NCBI RefSeq assembly: GCF_019393635.1
Contig: NC_057861.1
Coordinates: 168,913,577 to 168,977,576 of the forward strand
From: Dromiciops gliroides
Taxonomy: Eukaryota > Chordata > Mammalia > Microbiotheria > Microbiotheriidae
Reading direction: 5' to 3'
DNA length: 64,000 nt
Shown here: positions 43,161-53,854 of the stretch, piece after piece
Position numbering within the stretch: position 1 is the stretch's first letter
How the letters are laid out: the number at the start of each line of letters is the position of its first letter
Notes under the pieces: model-generated
Seen by the model: only the letters and a program-made list of their open reading frames with translations
Databases searched by the model: none
What the model was told of the DNA's origin: nothing
Translations under genes and position numbers: made by a program

Positions 43161-43827
43161 TTTTACTTGACTTTTAACTCCTTCTTACAGTGGGGCCCTG
43201 CTTTCGTGCTACACTGTCCCGAGCTTCAGGTGGTCCCAGGTATTAATGATTTAAGGAAGGGCAGGTTCTTCACTTGCCTGACCTGTTCGCTAGTTTGTAG
43301 ATAACCACAGGCCAACTTGCTAATTAACCAGGCAGAAAAACTTTGTATGTTGTGGTAGTTACCTCCAAGGAGCCTATGCCCCTCCCCACCTGTGCTGCCA
43401 CTGCTCAATATTTCTTCCTGGTTCCCCGCTGGGGTAGGACTATTGAATTCCTCCTCAGCTCCCTGTATTCCAACCCCACCCCTGGCCAGTCATTCAGCTC
43501 TCTCACCCCACCATGAACTTAGTTCTAGAAGATTCCAGTGCTGCTGCTATTTCAGAGGCTGGGGCTAAGTTTCTCTGGTGTAGCCTGACTGGGGCTGGAT
43601 CTGTGTCGTCGAGATTGTGGGGTTGAACTCCACTCCCAGTCCGGCACCCCCTCCTCCCAAACTTCTAAGCCTTCTTTGACTGGAAAATAATCTCAGTTCA
43701 TCTCTCTGTGGGTTCTGCTGCTCCAGGGGTTGTCTTATGGTTGTGTTTGGAGCTTTTTGGAGTATTTGTGTCAGGAGCTCTGAGCACTTAATGCCTTTAC
43801 TCCACCATCTTGGCTCTACACCCAGTT

Positions 43828-44690
43828 ACCTTCCATCTTTCAGTTTTAAATAAATTTGTCTTAAAAGGTTGATTTGAAGGCAGATTTTATGCTACTTTTC
43901 TGCATTAATAGAATTTTTTGCTATTGCCCCAGAAGCCAAAATGGTGAGTTATAGCTCAGGTTTTTATGTCTCTTTCAGCTCTTCATAGTCTTGCATGCTT
44001 GAAATCTCTCTGTATTTTTCATAGTAATATAAGAGATACTTGAAGTTTTCATGCACAGATTGCTTTGGAGATATAAACTATCTGATTTATAGTTCCATCA
44101 TTAAAAATGTGTTTCTTAAACATTCACAAACACATGACCATGAATAAAATAAAAAAAACATGGGGCCTACCTTCCAGGAACATAGGATAAAATTAATGAT
44201 ATCATTGAAAATGGGTTTAGAATAAATGTTTTAGTACACAGTAAGAATAATTGGCTAAATGGTAGAAAATTTAACCAACCAGCTGTTCTATCTATAGGAC
44301 ATCAAATAGTTAGCTAGAATGATTTTTCATTGAATTGACTGGCTATTTTAGTATACATAGAGGTCTGATCTAATCAAATAAATATGTACCTTATGGAGAA
44401 GTTCGTGGTTTTAGCAGTAAAGTGTAGGATGGGGAATTTGGCAGGAGAACCATTGTTTTGTATACATTTAGATTGTTTGTAGAAGAAAGAATAATTTCAG
44501 GAGACTTTTGAAAGGGATGAAATGTTTGAACAAGCTAAATAGGAAATTGATGTTTTGAATAGGAAGTGGCCTATGTAATTTGGAGTGCAGAGGGACAAAT
44601 GGATGAAGGAATGGACAAAGCATAGGGAATGAATATGGGTGAGGTCATTTATAATAGATACTATAGGATATAAACCATTGAAGTGCCTTT
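43828..44690. other. Unassigned DNA
   Basis: No recognisable gene or repeat. The 87-codon minus ORF at 44497-44760 has no features. Confidence 0.4.
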
Positions 44691-44925
44691 GATCAGGTGA
44701 TACAATGGACAAAATGAATGACTTGGGGTCAGGAAGATGTGTATTCAAACACTGTCTCAAATACTTACTAGTTATGAGATCCCGTGTTTCATTTCCTTAT
44801 TGGTAAAATGGGAATAATAGTAGCACCTACTTCACAGGTTTCTCATGAAGATTAAACGAGTTAACATATCTAAATAATTTTATAAATGCTATTACTACTA
44901 CTACTACTACTTTCATCACCATCAT
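44690..44925 (+). repeat. MIR relic ending in (CTA)n
   Basis: GGTGATACAATGGACAAAATGAATGACTTGGGGTCAGGAAG, GGTAAAATGGGAATAATAGTAGCACC and TATAAATGCTATTACTACTACTACTACTAC: a nearly full plus-strand MIR with a trinucleotide expansion at its end (about 44890-44911). Confidence 0.65.
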
Positions 44926-45229
44926 CATTAGATGTGAGAAACTTAAGTTTAGTGAGGTTAGTTGAAAATGCTGCATTGTACCCAATTACTCCTTCCTTTT
45001 CTGAGAGGTAATAATTTAGTGTTAGTTCCCTTATAAAGGAGATTCTGCTTGCTCCTAGACATGTGATTTTTCCTGTAAAAAGCCTCTTTAGCCTATTGGT
45101 GATATGCTGTAGCAGCTATCCCAAACTTTGAAAGACATAAATAATCCAGGATACCTTGTACTGCTAATAACCATGTGGTTCCCTCATAATGAATCCCCAC
45201 TGATAAGGCATGTGCTGGATATCAGCAGT

Positions 45230-45360
45230 TCTTACCTGAGTGACATTCAATGAGTCATATAATCTCCATAGGGTTCAGTTTCCTAATTAGTAAAATGAGG
45301 AGTTTGGACAAGATAGCCTCTAAGGTCCCTTTCAACTCTAACTCTGATTTTACGATACTT
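45230..45360 (+). repeat. MIR-like relic
   Basis: GTTCAGTTTCCTAATTAGTAAAATGAGGAGTTTGGACAAGATAGCCTCTAAGG is a MIR/THER tail. It marks the left limit of the retroviral remnant. Confidence 0.6.
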
Positions 45361-45386
45361 AAAGAATTCCTCAGAATAGCTCATTC

Positions 45387-45785
45387 CTAAGAGTCACTTT
45401 GGACCAGTGTGCCTGGTCCTGAGATAGAACAGTCCCAAAGCTGGAACTGTTGTGTTATTCTCCCCCTCCCTCCTTGAGTATCTGAACTGTTAACACTACC
45501 AAGTCTCCCCTGATGGGTAACGTGTACAGGCATTGATGGTTTATTGTCCTTGTTATTGTTCATCTCCCACAATCTGGAAGGAGCAGTGTGAATATTAAAC
45601 ACATTCTCAGTGGAGATGGTCACACCCATGCCATTATACCAAAAATTTTTTTCTGTGTGAATGAGGAGGAAACCGATAACACAATGAAGGAATATTAAGA
45701 AGGTTAAATGTTTAAGTTGGGACATTATGCTACCCCAATACATTCCGATGAGAAAAATCAAAGGGAAAACAAAATATTCAAGCAT
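45387..45785 (-). CDS. Unrecognised 132-codon ORF beside a retroviral leader (possible ERV remnant)
   Basis: Begins about 180 bp downstream (in sense) of a primer-binding-site-like sequence. The first ~45 residues are strongly hydrophobic (PLIFLIGMYWG; LTFLIFLHCVIGFLL). The rest is polar with one N-x-S/T-like NSSDT. I do not recognise it as Gag, Pol or Env. The hydrophobic start could be a signal or anchor segment, but a chance ORF in degraded provirus is as likely. No further retroviral frames follow: a MIR begins at once. Confidence 0.2.
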   Translation of the reverse strand: MLEYFVFPLIFLIGMYWGSIMSQLKHLTFLIFLHCVIGFLLIHTEKNFWYNGMGVTISTENVFNIHTAPSRLWEMNNNKDNKPSMPVHVTHQGRLGSVNSSDTQGGRGRITQQFQLWDCSISGPGTLVQSDS

Positions 45786-45961
45786 GTTGCCCTTTAAACT
45801 GGACCGGCTTTTTCTCTTTAAAGCAAAGATTTTAGAGGCTTAAAGGCTTTAAAGGAGATTAGGCAAATGAGGGAAAGTCAGTGGGAGGAAGGGGGTAGTT
45901 TGGTAAATCCACCAAATTAGCTGACTTGTGGCCAAACTAGGGAGGGTGGGAGGGTCCTTAA

Positions 45962-45980
45962 GGTCCCTTTGTGGTAGCCA
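45962..45980 (-). promoter_or_regulatory. tRNA-Arg-type primer-binding site (PBS)
   Basis: Minus-strand TGGCTACCACAAAGGGACC, four bases downstream of the LTR end. It is complementary to a tRNA 3' end close to vertebrate tRNA-Arg (TCCCTTCGTGGTCGCCA), with two mismatches, one a CpG-to-CpA decay. A Lys-type PBS fits less well (14 of 19). Confidence 0.5.
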
Positions 45981-45984
45981 AAAC

Positions 45985-46548
45985 TGTGAGGTTTAAAATT
46001 GGATATAAGATCATTAAACTCCCTTTTGAACTTTTCCCTTATATATCTCCCAGACCAGTAAGAAAAAGGAGCCTCTGAGCTTTAATCAGAGAGGGATTAG
46101 CTTTTATTGTTTGGGAATTAATTAGCCAACAAACAGGTGATATTGATTAGGGAAATAGGAAAGTAGAAATACAAATGAATAACCTTAGATATAAGCTTAG
46201 TCTATATTTTATAAAACTCACTGAATCCCAAAACTGCCTGCCATGCCGAGAACCAGAGCCAATCACCAGAATGCGCAGTCAAGCCAGAGTGTGCGAGACT
46301 GAGCCAGAACTACTGTTCTACCACTCAGTTTTAAGTTGGCGTCCCAGAAGTATTGCGTGCTTGACCATGCTCTCTGGCAGCAGCAGGCACATGGTTGTTT
46401 GTCATGGTCTCCTCCCCAAAAGGGGCGGTTCTTCCAAAGCCGCTCCAGTAGTATGCTGTTTTTTACCACAGCAGTCTGATTTGTTTATCTCCTGATGAAT
46501 GGAAGAATGACTTGAACTCCATTTGTTCTTCTAAACGCACATATTACA
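45985..46548 (-). mobile_element. Endogenous retrovirus LTR (5' LTR or remnant provirus)
   Basis: On the minus strand, in order: TGTAATATG start, CCAAT-type TGATTGGCTCTGG (about 46253), TATA-type TTTTATAAAATATAG (about 46203-46217), AATAAA (about 46104), and the end CCTCACA at 45985, followed by the PBS. These are the standard U3-R-U5 signals with ordinary spacing. No second LTR was found in the window, so this is a 5' LTR with a short leader and lost interior. Two ORFs within (46175-46495 plus, 46263-46469 minus) are LTR shadows. Confidence 0.6.
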
Positions 46549-46549
46549 T

Positions 46550-47746
46550 TGTAGTTAAAGTTTTAAATTCCTGCTTAGTCCCAAATTTCTTATACTTGGG
46601 AACACATTTCCCCCTATGTCATGTTCCAGCCAAAATTTTAGATAGTAACAAAGAGAGTGGTCTCCACATATGTAGTTATAGGCCACATGTGGCAGGGAGA
46701 TATATTACTATGTATGGCTTGAAGAGAGGCAGAACAGATGTCTCTAGCCTTCTCTGAGGGATGCTTCTGTTCCTACTGGGAGGGGATGTATGTGACAGAG
46801 GCCAGAGGATACCATTCTGCTCTCCTCAGAGAGAGCATATCAGGCTAGAAGTATAGCTATCTGTTTCCTTAAATATTGATCATCTAGAGGATATGATTGA
46901 CTTCTATCTAACTTCTAATTGCTTTTACTTTATTTTTTTTGGCAGGGCAATGAGGGTTAAGTGACTTGCCCAGGGTCAAGTGTCTGAGGCTGGATTTGAA
47001 CTCAGGTCCTCCTGAATCCAAGGCTAGTGCTTTTTCCACTGTGCCACCTAGCTACCCCCTGCTTTTACTTTTTGATGGGAAGGGAGACCCCAAGATCTAT
47101 ATTCAAGGCTTTCTTCCTTTTCTTTCTTTTTTTTTTTTTTTTGCCAAATACCAGTTCCACAATGAACACACATAACAAATGTTCCCTCCACCATTTATCC
47201 AATTAGAAAACAAAATAGACATCAGAGAAGGTATAGATAAGATAATATATACCAGACAATAAAGAGTGAAGGGACTCTTCCACTGAGGAGATAACTCAGC
47301 TCAACGAAGAGAGAGCTTCCTTTATCTCACCCCCACATTTTTAGAGTAGCAGACTGGGAATAGGGACATGATGCAGACTACCCTCTTCTCATCTTCCCAG
47401 ATTAGTTTCCTTTAGCAACCTGAAGTGGGATTGGCTTCTTCCATCCTTTCTCTCAAAGTTGGAAGTCAGGAGTGTTTGAAGTGACTTGACCCTTGAAGAA
47501 GACTTGAGGCTTGGCTAGTCCCAAAGGAAACTGGTCCTGAAAAATCCTGAAGTGGAACTTGAAGGGAACTAGCTTTGAAGAGTCTCAAAGAGAGACTTCT
47601 GCTTTGAAGTGTCCCATAGAGGGATTGCAAAGGCTGGAGCTCTTGTCTCTCACCAACGCTATTCTACCCCTCATGCAAGGCAGGCCATTCATCTCCATGG
47701 ATAAGGAGTGAGTCCCATACCAATAGGCTTTGGGATAGGGATTACA
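46550..47746 (-). mobile_element. R3 LTR-like element, copy 2
   Basis: Starts TGTAGTTAAAG and ends GGGATTACA, the same termini as copy 1. Shares the AGCTTGAAG.GAGGCAGA.CAGA.TCTCT segment, the CAGTTCCACAATGAAC segment and TCATGCAAGGCAGG.CATT. A tRNA-type SINE (46932-47059) is inserted. It lies 1 bp from the ERV LTR start, which raises the alternative that both are parts of one long LTR. Confidence 0.5.
46932..47059 (-). repeat. Marsupial tRNA-type SINE with 12-bp TSD
   Basis: Minus orientation; TGCTTTTACTTT at 46920-46931 and 47060-47071. The body lacks the CACAGCTAGTAAG segment, so it is internally deleted. Confidence 0.85.
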
Positions 47747-47749
47747 TAA

Positions 47750-48190
47750 ACAATAATATTGTTGTCATCTTTACCACAAACTTCACATTGTTCAAACAAA
47801 TTTAGCCCTAAATTCCTTTAATAGATTCCTATTTTCTTTGTAGGCAATAGTTCTCATTTTGATGAAATCTTATTTCAAGGAATGTGAGCTTCCATTCTTT
47901 GTGTACTTGGATATATCCATGGTCTCAACAGTGGGGGTTATTTCTCTATATATACTCCCATATCTACTCCACACCCCTCAATCTGAGTAATTATTTATAA
48001 AATCTATAAAAAGAGAGAAAAACAGTTAAGTAAAATTAACCAACATATTAAAAAAGTACGCTGTTACTAACCAATGTTCCACACCCATAGTCCCCCACCT
48101 CTACAAAGAAATGGGGGGAAAGACTTCCTCAGATCTCTTCTTTGGGACCAAGCATGCGTTATTATGTTTTTCAAATTTATTAAAAATATT
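47750..48190 (-). repeat. L1-derived fragment (minus)
   Basis: TACTAACCAATGTTCCACACCCATAGTCCCCCACCTCTACAAAG and CAGATCTCTTCTTTGGGACCAAGC are phrases I associate with marsupial L1 3' regions in minus orientation. Diverged. Confidence 0.45.
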
Positions 48191-48194
48191 TGCA

Positions 48195-48610
48195 TTTCTT
48201 CTCAGCAATACAATGATCCAAGACAATTCCAAAAAACTCATGATGGAAAATGTTCTTCATATCCAGAAAAAGAACTATGGAGTCTAAATGCAGATCAAAG
48301 TATACTCTTTTCACTTTTTTCTGTGTTTCTTCTTTCTTGTGGTTCCCCCTTTTGTTCTGATTCTTTTCTCACAACATGACTAATGTGGAAATATGTTTAA
48401 CATGATTGCACTGTAAAACCTATGTCAGATTGTTTGCTGGCTTCTGGAGGGAGGAGGGAAGGGATAGAGGGAGAAAAATTTGAAACTCAAAATATTAAAA
48501 AATAAATATTGAAAACTATATATAATTGGGAAATAATAAAATAAAATACTATTTTCTCCCATAAAAGTATTTTATTATTTTCCAGTTACATGTAGAGATA
48601 ATAAAATACT
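48195..48610 (+). mobile_element. L1 3' end with short inverted tail piece
   Basis: Plus-strand L1 tail (CAATGATCCAAGACAATTCC, TCACAACATGACTAATGTGG, GGAGGGAGGAGGGAAGGG, AAATATTGAAAACTATATATAATTGGG). Followed at 48555-48600 by TATTTTATTATTTTCCAGTTACATGTAGAG, which is the same tail end in reverse. Two L1 ends therefore meet tail to tail. Confidence 0.7.
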
Positions 48611-48799
48611 ATTAAATGAAATATTTGTATCATTTATCCCTGATTTAGGTTCCCAAGTCTTTCCTAGGCCTCAGTTTGTCTGAGGCAATGCCCATTCAAT
48701 GACTAAGGGCTAGGTAAGAATAAGGACTGACCAACAACAATATCAACAATTCCCAAGTTGTTTAGGGGTCCTCATAATCCCTTGCAGTTTGTTTTAAAA

Positions 48800-48943
48800 T
48801 TGTTGCTGTTGTTGTTGAGCCATTTTTTTCAGTCATGTCTGATTCTTTGTGACCCTCATTTGGGGTTTTCTTAGCAAAGATACTGGAATAATTTGCCATT
48901 TCCTTTTTCAGCTCATTTTACAGACTAGGAAACTGAAGCAAAC
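48800..48943 (-). repeat. RTE-tailed SINE (MAR1-like), truncated
   Basis: TTTCAGTCATGTCTGATTCTTTGTGACC, GGGGTTTTCTTAGCAAAGATACTGGAATAATTTGCC. Only the RTE tail and middle remain. A TTTG/TTTA repeat follows to about 49030. Confidence 0.75.
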
Positions 48944-49084
48944 AATTTTCTTCATCTATTAATCCATTAATTACCTATTTACTTATTTTCTTATCCATTT
49001 ATTTATTTGTCTTTTGTTTGTTTGTTTGACCCAAGTTTGTTTTGATATTGGAAATTCCTTTGAAGTGGAAACTACCTTTAATGA

Positions 49085-49265
49085 AATGGTTCTCAACCTT
49101 TTTGTGTCATGGACTCCTTTGGGGGTCTAGTGAAACCTCTGGACTCTTTCTCAGAGTATTTTAAATACATAAAATAAATACCTAGGGTTAAAAAGGCAGC
49201 TCATTATATTGAAGTACAATTATCAAAATATTTTTCAAAAACAAGTTCAAGGACCTTCCACTAGG
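49085..49265 (+). repeat. R2 dispersed repeat
   Basis: GGTTCTCAACCTTTTTGTGTCATGGACTCC, TTTCTCAGAGTATTTTAAATACATAAAATAAATACC, homologous to 34655-34848. Confidence 0.55.
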
Positions 49266-49309
49266 AACTTCTGCCTAATGTATATTGGCACTAGTTCTGT
49301 GACTGATAG

Positions 49310-49445
49310 TCTTAGATAGCTGTCTAAGTCACCAAGAGGTTGAATGATTTGCTCAAGGTCATTCAGCCAGTATGGATCAGAGGCAGGGCTAAACCTTGGC
49401 TTTTTCTACCTCTGAGGCAGCTTTCCACCTGTGCCATACTGCCTC
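49310..49445 (-). repeat. MIR relic
   Basis: AGAGGTTGAATGATTTGCTCAAGGTCATTCAGCCAG and CCACCTGTGCCATACTGCC. 49446-50020 after it is unassigned. Confidence 0.55.
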
Positions 49446-50019
49446 TTCAGAATCTTTATTAAAATTGATTTTTTAAAAGAGAGGGATTTAATAAGCATGA
49501 AAACACACCTTAAAGATATTGCCAGATGGGAGAACCAGTACTGATAGAAACTTGGACAAAGAAATAATCTATTATAACTCTCTTAGAAAGCCCTTCCCTG
49601 TTCACAGGATTTGATCTTACTCTGGATTCAATCTTCTTTCTGTGCACAGAGCAATGCTGAATGCATTTCTATCAATAGAACATGTAAGATGCAGAATGGA
49701 TTGTTCAGCCCCAACACTGTCACAGATTTCTATTGTAATATGATGAAGTGTTCACGGAAATAATAAAAGGGAACATCAAAGAAAGTGATGTTAATATATT
49801 TGAGTGAAGACATACATAGTTCAAGAGCTCTTTGCTTGGTGAGAGGAAGGAAGCTAGAATTCACTGATTCCCAGAGTATATTGGGCATTATTGTGGCATG
49901 TGGCCATTTTTAAAGACTTAGCCATGGGATTGCATTCACCACATAGTCATAATTTCCCATTATGTAATGTAGGATTCATGGTTTTTAGTGGCAGAATTAT
50001 AGTTTTCAATCTGGAAGGG

Positions 50020-50185
50020 ACCTTAGGATGTTCTAGTCCAGTTTCCTCATTTTATAGATGAAGAAACCAAAACCCAAATTAGTAAAGTGACTTACCCTAG
50101 ATGACACAGCTAATTAGGAGCAGAGCCATGATGTGAACCCAGTTCTTTTGAGAACAAACCCAGCATATTTCCATTCCATTACTTT
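50020..50185 (-). repeat. MIR/THER relic
   Basis: CTGGAAGGGACCTTAGGATGTTCTAGTCC, TTATAGATGAAGAAACC and GACACAGCTAATTAGGAGCAGAGCC. 50190-50890 beyond it is unassigned; the ORFs at 50288-50518 and 50652-50969 have no signature and the latter runs into a SINE. Confidence 0.6.
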
Positions 50186-50899
50186 ATCTCTATGTACTAA
50201 AATTTGCAAGTATATTTACAAATCTATACAGTATAATTAAAAATCGGGATTACATTTGTAGTAATTGAAATATCTGTAGATATAAAAATGGAATATCAAT
50301 ATAGTAATATTGGCAACAAGGTAGTCCAGTCTTTGCATAAAACATTGCTACAAAAACCAGTTCATCTGATGACAGAACCAGTCAGAGGAGAGATGGCTAA
50401 GACATTGAGAGTAGACAGACCCATTTGGGTATCACAAGCAAATAACTGGGGAAGGGAAGGGTTCCTGGAGGGGGAAAAGACAAGCAGAAAGTCAGCCTTA
50501 GGAAGACTTGGCAGATGACAGCTTCAGCAGGTAAACAGAGCATGGCATCTGCTTGACAGCCTATAGAAGTCAGGACAGGCTAGGCCAGTATGTAGTAAGT
50601 TGTGGGAATCCTGCCACATAATTAGGCTTTAGAGATAGGAATCCAGTCTATGTGAAGATTCAGGAGAAACTGAAGGAACAGATAAGTGGGGAACCAATGA
50701 ATGAAGGCAAGGATCTAGGGAATAAGAAAAAGACCACTTTGACATTGAATTATGGCATAGGTGTGACCCTGTGTTCTGAAAGATTATGCCAGAGGAACAC
50801 AAGCTCAATCAGTTCCTGTCTATCAAGCTTACAGGCAAATTACATGCCTATCATTAAAGGCATAATGGTAGGACTTGGGAGAAAATGCTGTGCTTTCAT

Positions 50900-51062
50900 T
50901 GAGGGAGATGTGAGTTCAAATCTGACCTCAGACACATATAAGGTGTGGGATCCTGAGCAAGTCACTTAACCCGACTCTGTGCATCAGTTTCCTCATCTGT
51001 AAAATGAGGAGGTTGAACTCAATGCTTAAAGGTCTCTTTCAACTTTAAATCTACGTTCCTAT
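50900..51062 (+). repeat. MIR-like relic
   Basis: GTGAGTTCAAATCTGACCTCAGACAC, GATCCTGAGCAAGTCACTTAACC and CAGTTTCCTCATCTGTAAAATGAGGAGGTTGAACTCAATG. Confidence 0.7.
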
Positions 51063-51219
51063 AAGTCATTATTGGTTGGATTGGAGAATGTCAAGCATCT
51101 TAAATATATGCATAAATGTTTACTTTTGAAATTCTAACTACACAAACCAAATTTTATGTGACTTAAGTCTTAAAATTATATTTTCTTTCTTAGTTAGAGC
51201 CCTAACTCCAAGTTTTGTT

Positions 51220-51450
51220 TAGTGGATAGAGAGCTGGACTTGAAGTAGAAAAACTAGAGTTCAAATCCTGCCTTAGACCACAGTAGCCTTGTGACCCTTG
51301 TCAAGTCACTTAACCTCTGCCTATCACACTCTTCTCATTTGTAAAATGGGGATAATAATGGCACCTACCGACCAGGGTAGTTGTGAGGATAAGCTTAGAT
51401 AATATTTATACAGAATTTTCAAACTTGCTATATAAATGCTATTATTTTAA
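51220..51450 (+). repeat. MIR relic
   Basis: GTGGATAGAGAGCTGGACTTGAAGTAGAAAAAC, GTAAAATGGGGATAATAATGGCACC and ATATAAATGCTATTATT: nearly full length. Confidence 0.7.
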
Positions 51451-51614
51451 TTATTAAAAGAGGTGTAGCTTATGGAAGTTTGGACAAGCTCATCACTACC
51501 TTGTTGTGACAGTGATAACATTTTGAGGTCAGTAACTCTCAAAGACCATCTATATAAAAGGAATTTGAGTTCATCCTTGGAGTACTTCATGACCTTGATA
51601 CAACCCATATTTCT

Positions 51615-51760
51615 TTTTTTTGTGTGTGAGACAATTGGGGTTAAGTGACTTGCCCAGGGTCATACAGCTAGTAAGTGTTAAGTGTCTGAGGCTGGATTTG
51701 AACTCAGGTCCTCCTGAATCCAGGGCCAATGCTCTATCCACTTTGCCATCTAGCTGCCCC
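51615..51760 (-). repeat. Marsupial tRNA-type SINE with TSD
   Basis: TACAACC(C/G)ATATTTCT at 51599-51614 and 51761-51776 (15 of 16). Minus orientation. Confidence 0.9.
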
Positions 51761-51776
51761 TACAACCGATATTTCT

Positions 51777-52288
51777 AATCTTATGACACATTATTCTCCA
51801 CTTTGCCCTCTATGGTTCATCCAAACTGACCTCTTTTCTGTTTTTCACCGAATGTCTCCTTTCCATGACTGATCCCCCCGCCCCAGCCTAGAATATATTC
51901 CCTCCTCAAATCCACCTCTTTAAACTCCTTCTTTCCTTCAAAACTCAGCTTAACCACCACCTTTAATATGTAGCCCTTCCAATTGCTATTGCCCCACCCC
52001 CAATTACCTTGCATTTGTTTTGCATATATTTATATTTGTACATATTATCTCTCTCTTTTGTTTTGCAGGGCAATGGGGTTAAGTGACTTGCCCAGGGTCA
52101 CACAGCTAGTAATTGTCAAGTGTCTGAGGCCAGATTTGAACTCAGGTCCTCCTGCATTCACTGTGCCACCTAGCTGTCCCTGTACATATTATCTCCTGGG
52201 TAGATTGTAAGTTAATACAGTAAAGGGCAGGGATAGTTTTAAGTTTGTTTTTATATCACCTGCACCCAGAATAGCCTTTGGAACATAG
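51777..52288 (+). repeat. L2-type 3' region, split by a SINE
   Basis: CTTCAAAACTCAGCTTAACCACCACC, CCCTTCCAATTGC and AGATTGTAAGTTAATACAGTAAAGGGCAGGGATAG follow L2 3' order. A SINE lies at 52052-52180 and a MAR1-like SINE cuts off its end at 52289. Confidence 0.6.
52052..52180 (-). repeat. Marsupial tRNA-type SINE with perfect 15-bp TSD
   Basis: TGTACATATTATCTC at 52037-52051 and 52181-52195. The head is short by about 25 bp compared with its relatives. Confidence 0.9.
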
Positions 52289-52533
52289 TTGTTGTTGAGT
52301 TGTATCTGCCTCTTCATGACCCCATTTGGGGTTTTCTTGGCAAAGATCCTGGAGTCGTTTGCCATTTCCTTCTCCAGCTCATTTTACAGATGAGGAACTG
52401 AAGTAAGTAGGGTTTAGTGACTTGCCCAGGGTCACACAATTAATAAATATCTGAGGCCAAAAGTGAACTCAGGAAACTGAGGCTTTAATGACTTCAGGCC
52501 AGGCACTCTATCCACTGCACCACCTAGGTGCCT
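52289..52533 (-). repeat. RTE-tailed SINE (MAR1-like)
   Basis: GTTGTTGAGTTGTATCTGCC, GGGGTTTTCTTGGCAAAGATCCTGGAGTCGTTTGCC, CACCTAGGTGCC. Confidence 0.82.
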
Positions 52534-52559
52534 ATTATTTCTCTTCTTCCACCAAATCT

Positions 52560-53385
52560 TCTCATTTTTAGAAGAACTTCCCCAGTTTCTTTAACCAATT
52601 TTTATATGCCATAGTTTTGTGTCTCCTCACACCATCATATAGTATTGCTGTTACTGTGTATAATGTTCTCCTGGTTCTGCTCATTTCACTTTGTGTCAGT
52701 TCATGTAAGTCTTTCCATGTTTTTTCAAGAGCATTCTGCTTGTCATTTCTTATAGTACAATAATATTCCATCACAATCATATGTTTGTTTAGGCATTTCC
52801 CGGTTGATGAGTATCCCTTCAATTTCTAATTCTTTGTCACTACTAAAAGAGCTGTTATAAATTTTTTTATACCTGTTGATTCTTTTCCTTTTTGTTTTTT
52901 AATCTCTTTGGGATACAGATCTACTAGTGTTACTTCTGGGTCAAAGGTATGCACAATTTTATAGCCCTTTGGGCATAGTTCCAAACTGCTCTCCAGAATG
53001 GTTGAATCAGTTCACAACTCCACCCACAGTGCATTAGTGTTTCAATTTTCTCACACCCCCTCCAAAATTTTTCATTTTCCTTTTCTATCATATTAGCCTT
53101 TGTGATAGGTATGGGGTGGTACCTCAAAGTTGTTTTAACTTGCATTTCTCTAATCAATAGCAATTTAGATCATTTTTTCAAATGAGTAGAAATAGCTTTG
53201 ATTATGTCTTCCAAAAACTGCCTATTGATATCCTTTGACCATTTATCAATTGGGGAATGGCTCTTATTTTTATAAATTTGACTCAGTTATCCAGATCTTT
53301 GAAAAATGAGGCCTTTATCAGAGAAATATTCTATAATTATCTCACAGTTATGATCATTAACAACCTACTCATCTTTTCAAGGTTT
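52560..53385 (-). pseudogene. L1 ORF2 C-terminal fragment
   Basis: Two open pieces: 52930-53163 (TTLRYHPIPITKAN; FWRGCEKIETLMHCGWSCELIQPFW, the Cys-His-Cys-like L1 ORF2 C-terminal motif with C and H visible) and 52568-52822 (VMEYYCTIRNDKQ; RTRRTLYTVTAI). It continues 5' in sense to about 53385. No RT or endonuclease region and no 3'UTR, so it is truncated at both ends. Not functional. Confidence 0.82.
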
Positions 53386-53854
53386 GACTTCTTCATTTAT
53401 TTATTCAAAAATATTAAGTTCTAACTATGTACAATGCAGTGTGCTTGGAACTAGGGCACTGTGAAGTTCAAGGACTACTCTTCCAAGAAGTTGCTGATAT
53501 AATACATAATATCTTCACCATGCTTTGCATTGTACAGAGTAGTATGATGTTTGTTGAATGAATAATTGAATGAATTAGCATCTACTCTCTTATTCTTTGA
53601 TTGAATGCAACATACACCTTAGCACTTCATTGTATTGCTACATAATGCCTCTATATAATAAGGTCTAATTTATTCAGCCTTATCAAAATTTCCATTTAAG
53701 TGAATTTTCCAGATAGCTGCAGCTTATCCTTTTAAGGAAAAAAACAGAGCTTCTTGCTGTGGGAAACTTTTTGGATGTGCATGTCTTTTCTCTCCAAATA
53801 TATTGTGATTTCCTTGTATTCAGGAGTCCAATCTTAAATTTCATTTGAAAAAAA

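Larger units (their letters stand above)
40443..43827 (-). mobile_element. HAL1-like copy D, full 5' end, with TSD
   Basis: Minus strand. Flanks CCTTCATCTTTCATTTTAA (left, from 40429) and CCTTCCATCTTTCAGTTTTAA (right, from 43829) form an aged target duplication with one-base indels. Sense order: 5'UTR ending with GAGCCAAGATGGTGG (43160-43827), ORF1 remnant, 150-bp linker (41470-41640), and an L1 3' end present twice (41045-41440 and 40443-41040). It lacks the captured SINE and purine-rich spacer of copies A-C, so it is either an older subfamily or a deletion. A SINE (41128-41266) and an LTR-like insert (42334-42721) interrupt it. Confidence 0.72.

Noticed and set aside
45962-45980. tRNA-Lys primer-binding site as an alternative reading
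   Set aside because: Only 14 of 19 positions agree, against a better fit to tRNA-Arg with two changes.
46175-46495. 106-codon ORF
   Set aside because: Lies antisense within the ERV LTR; no family features.
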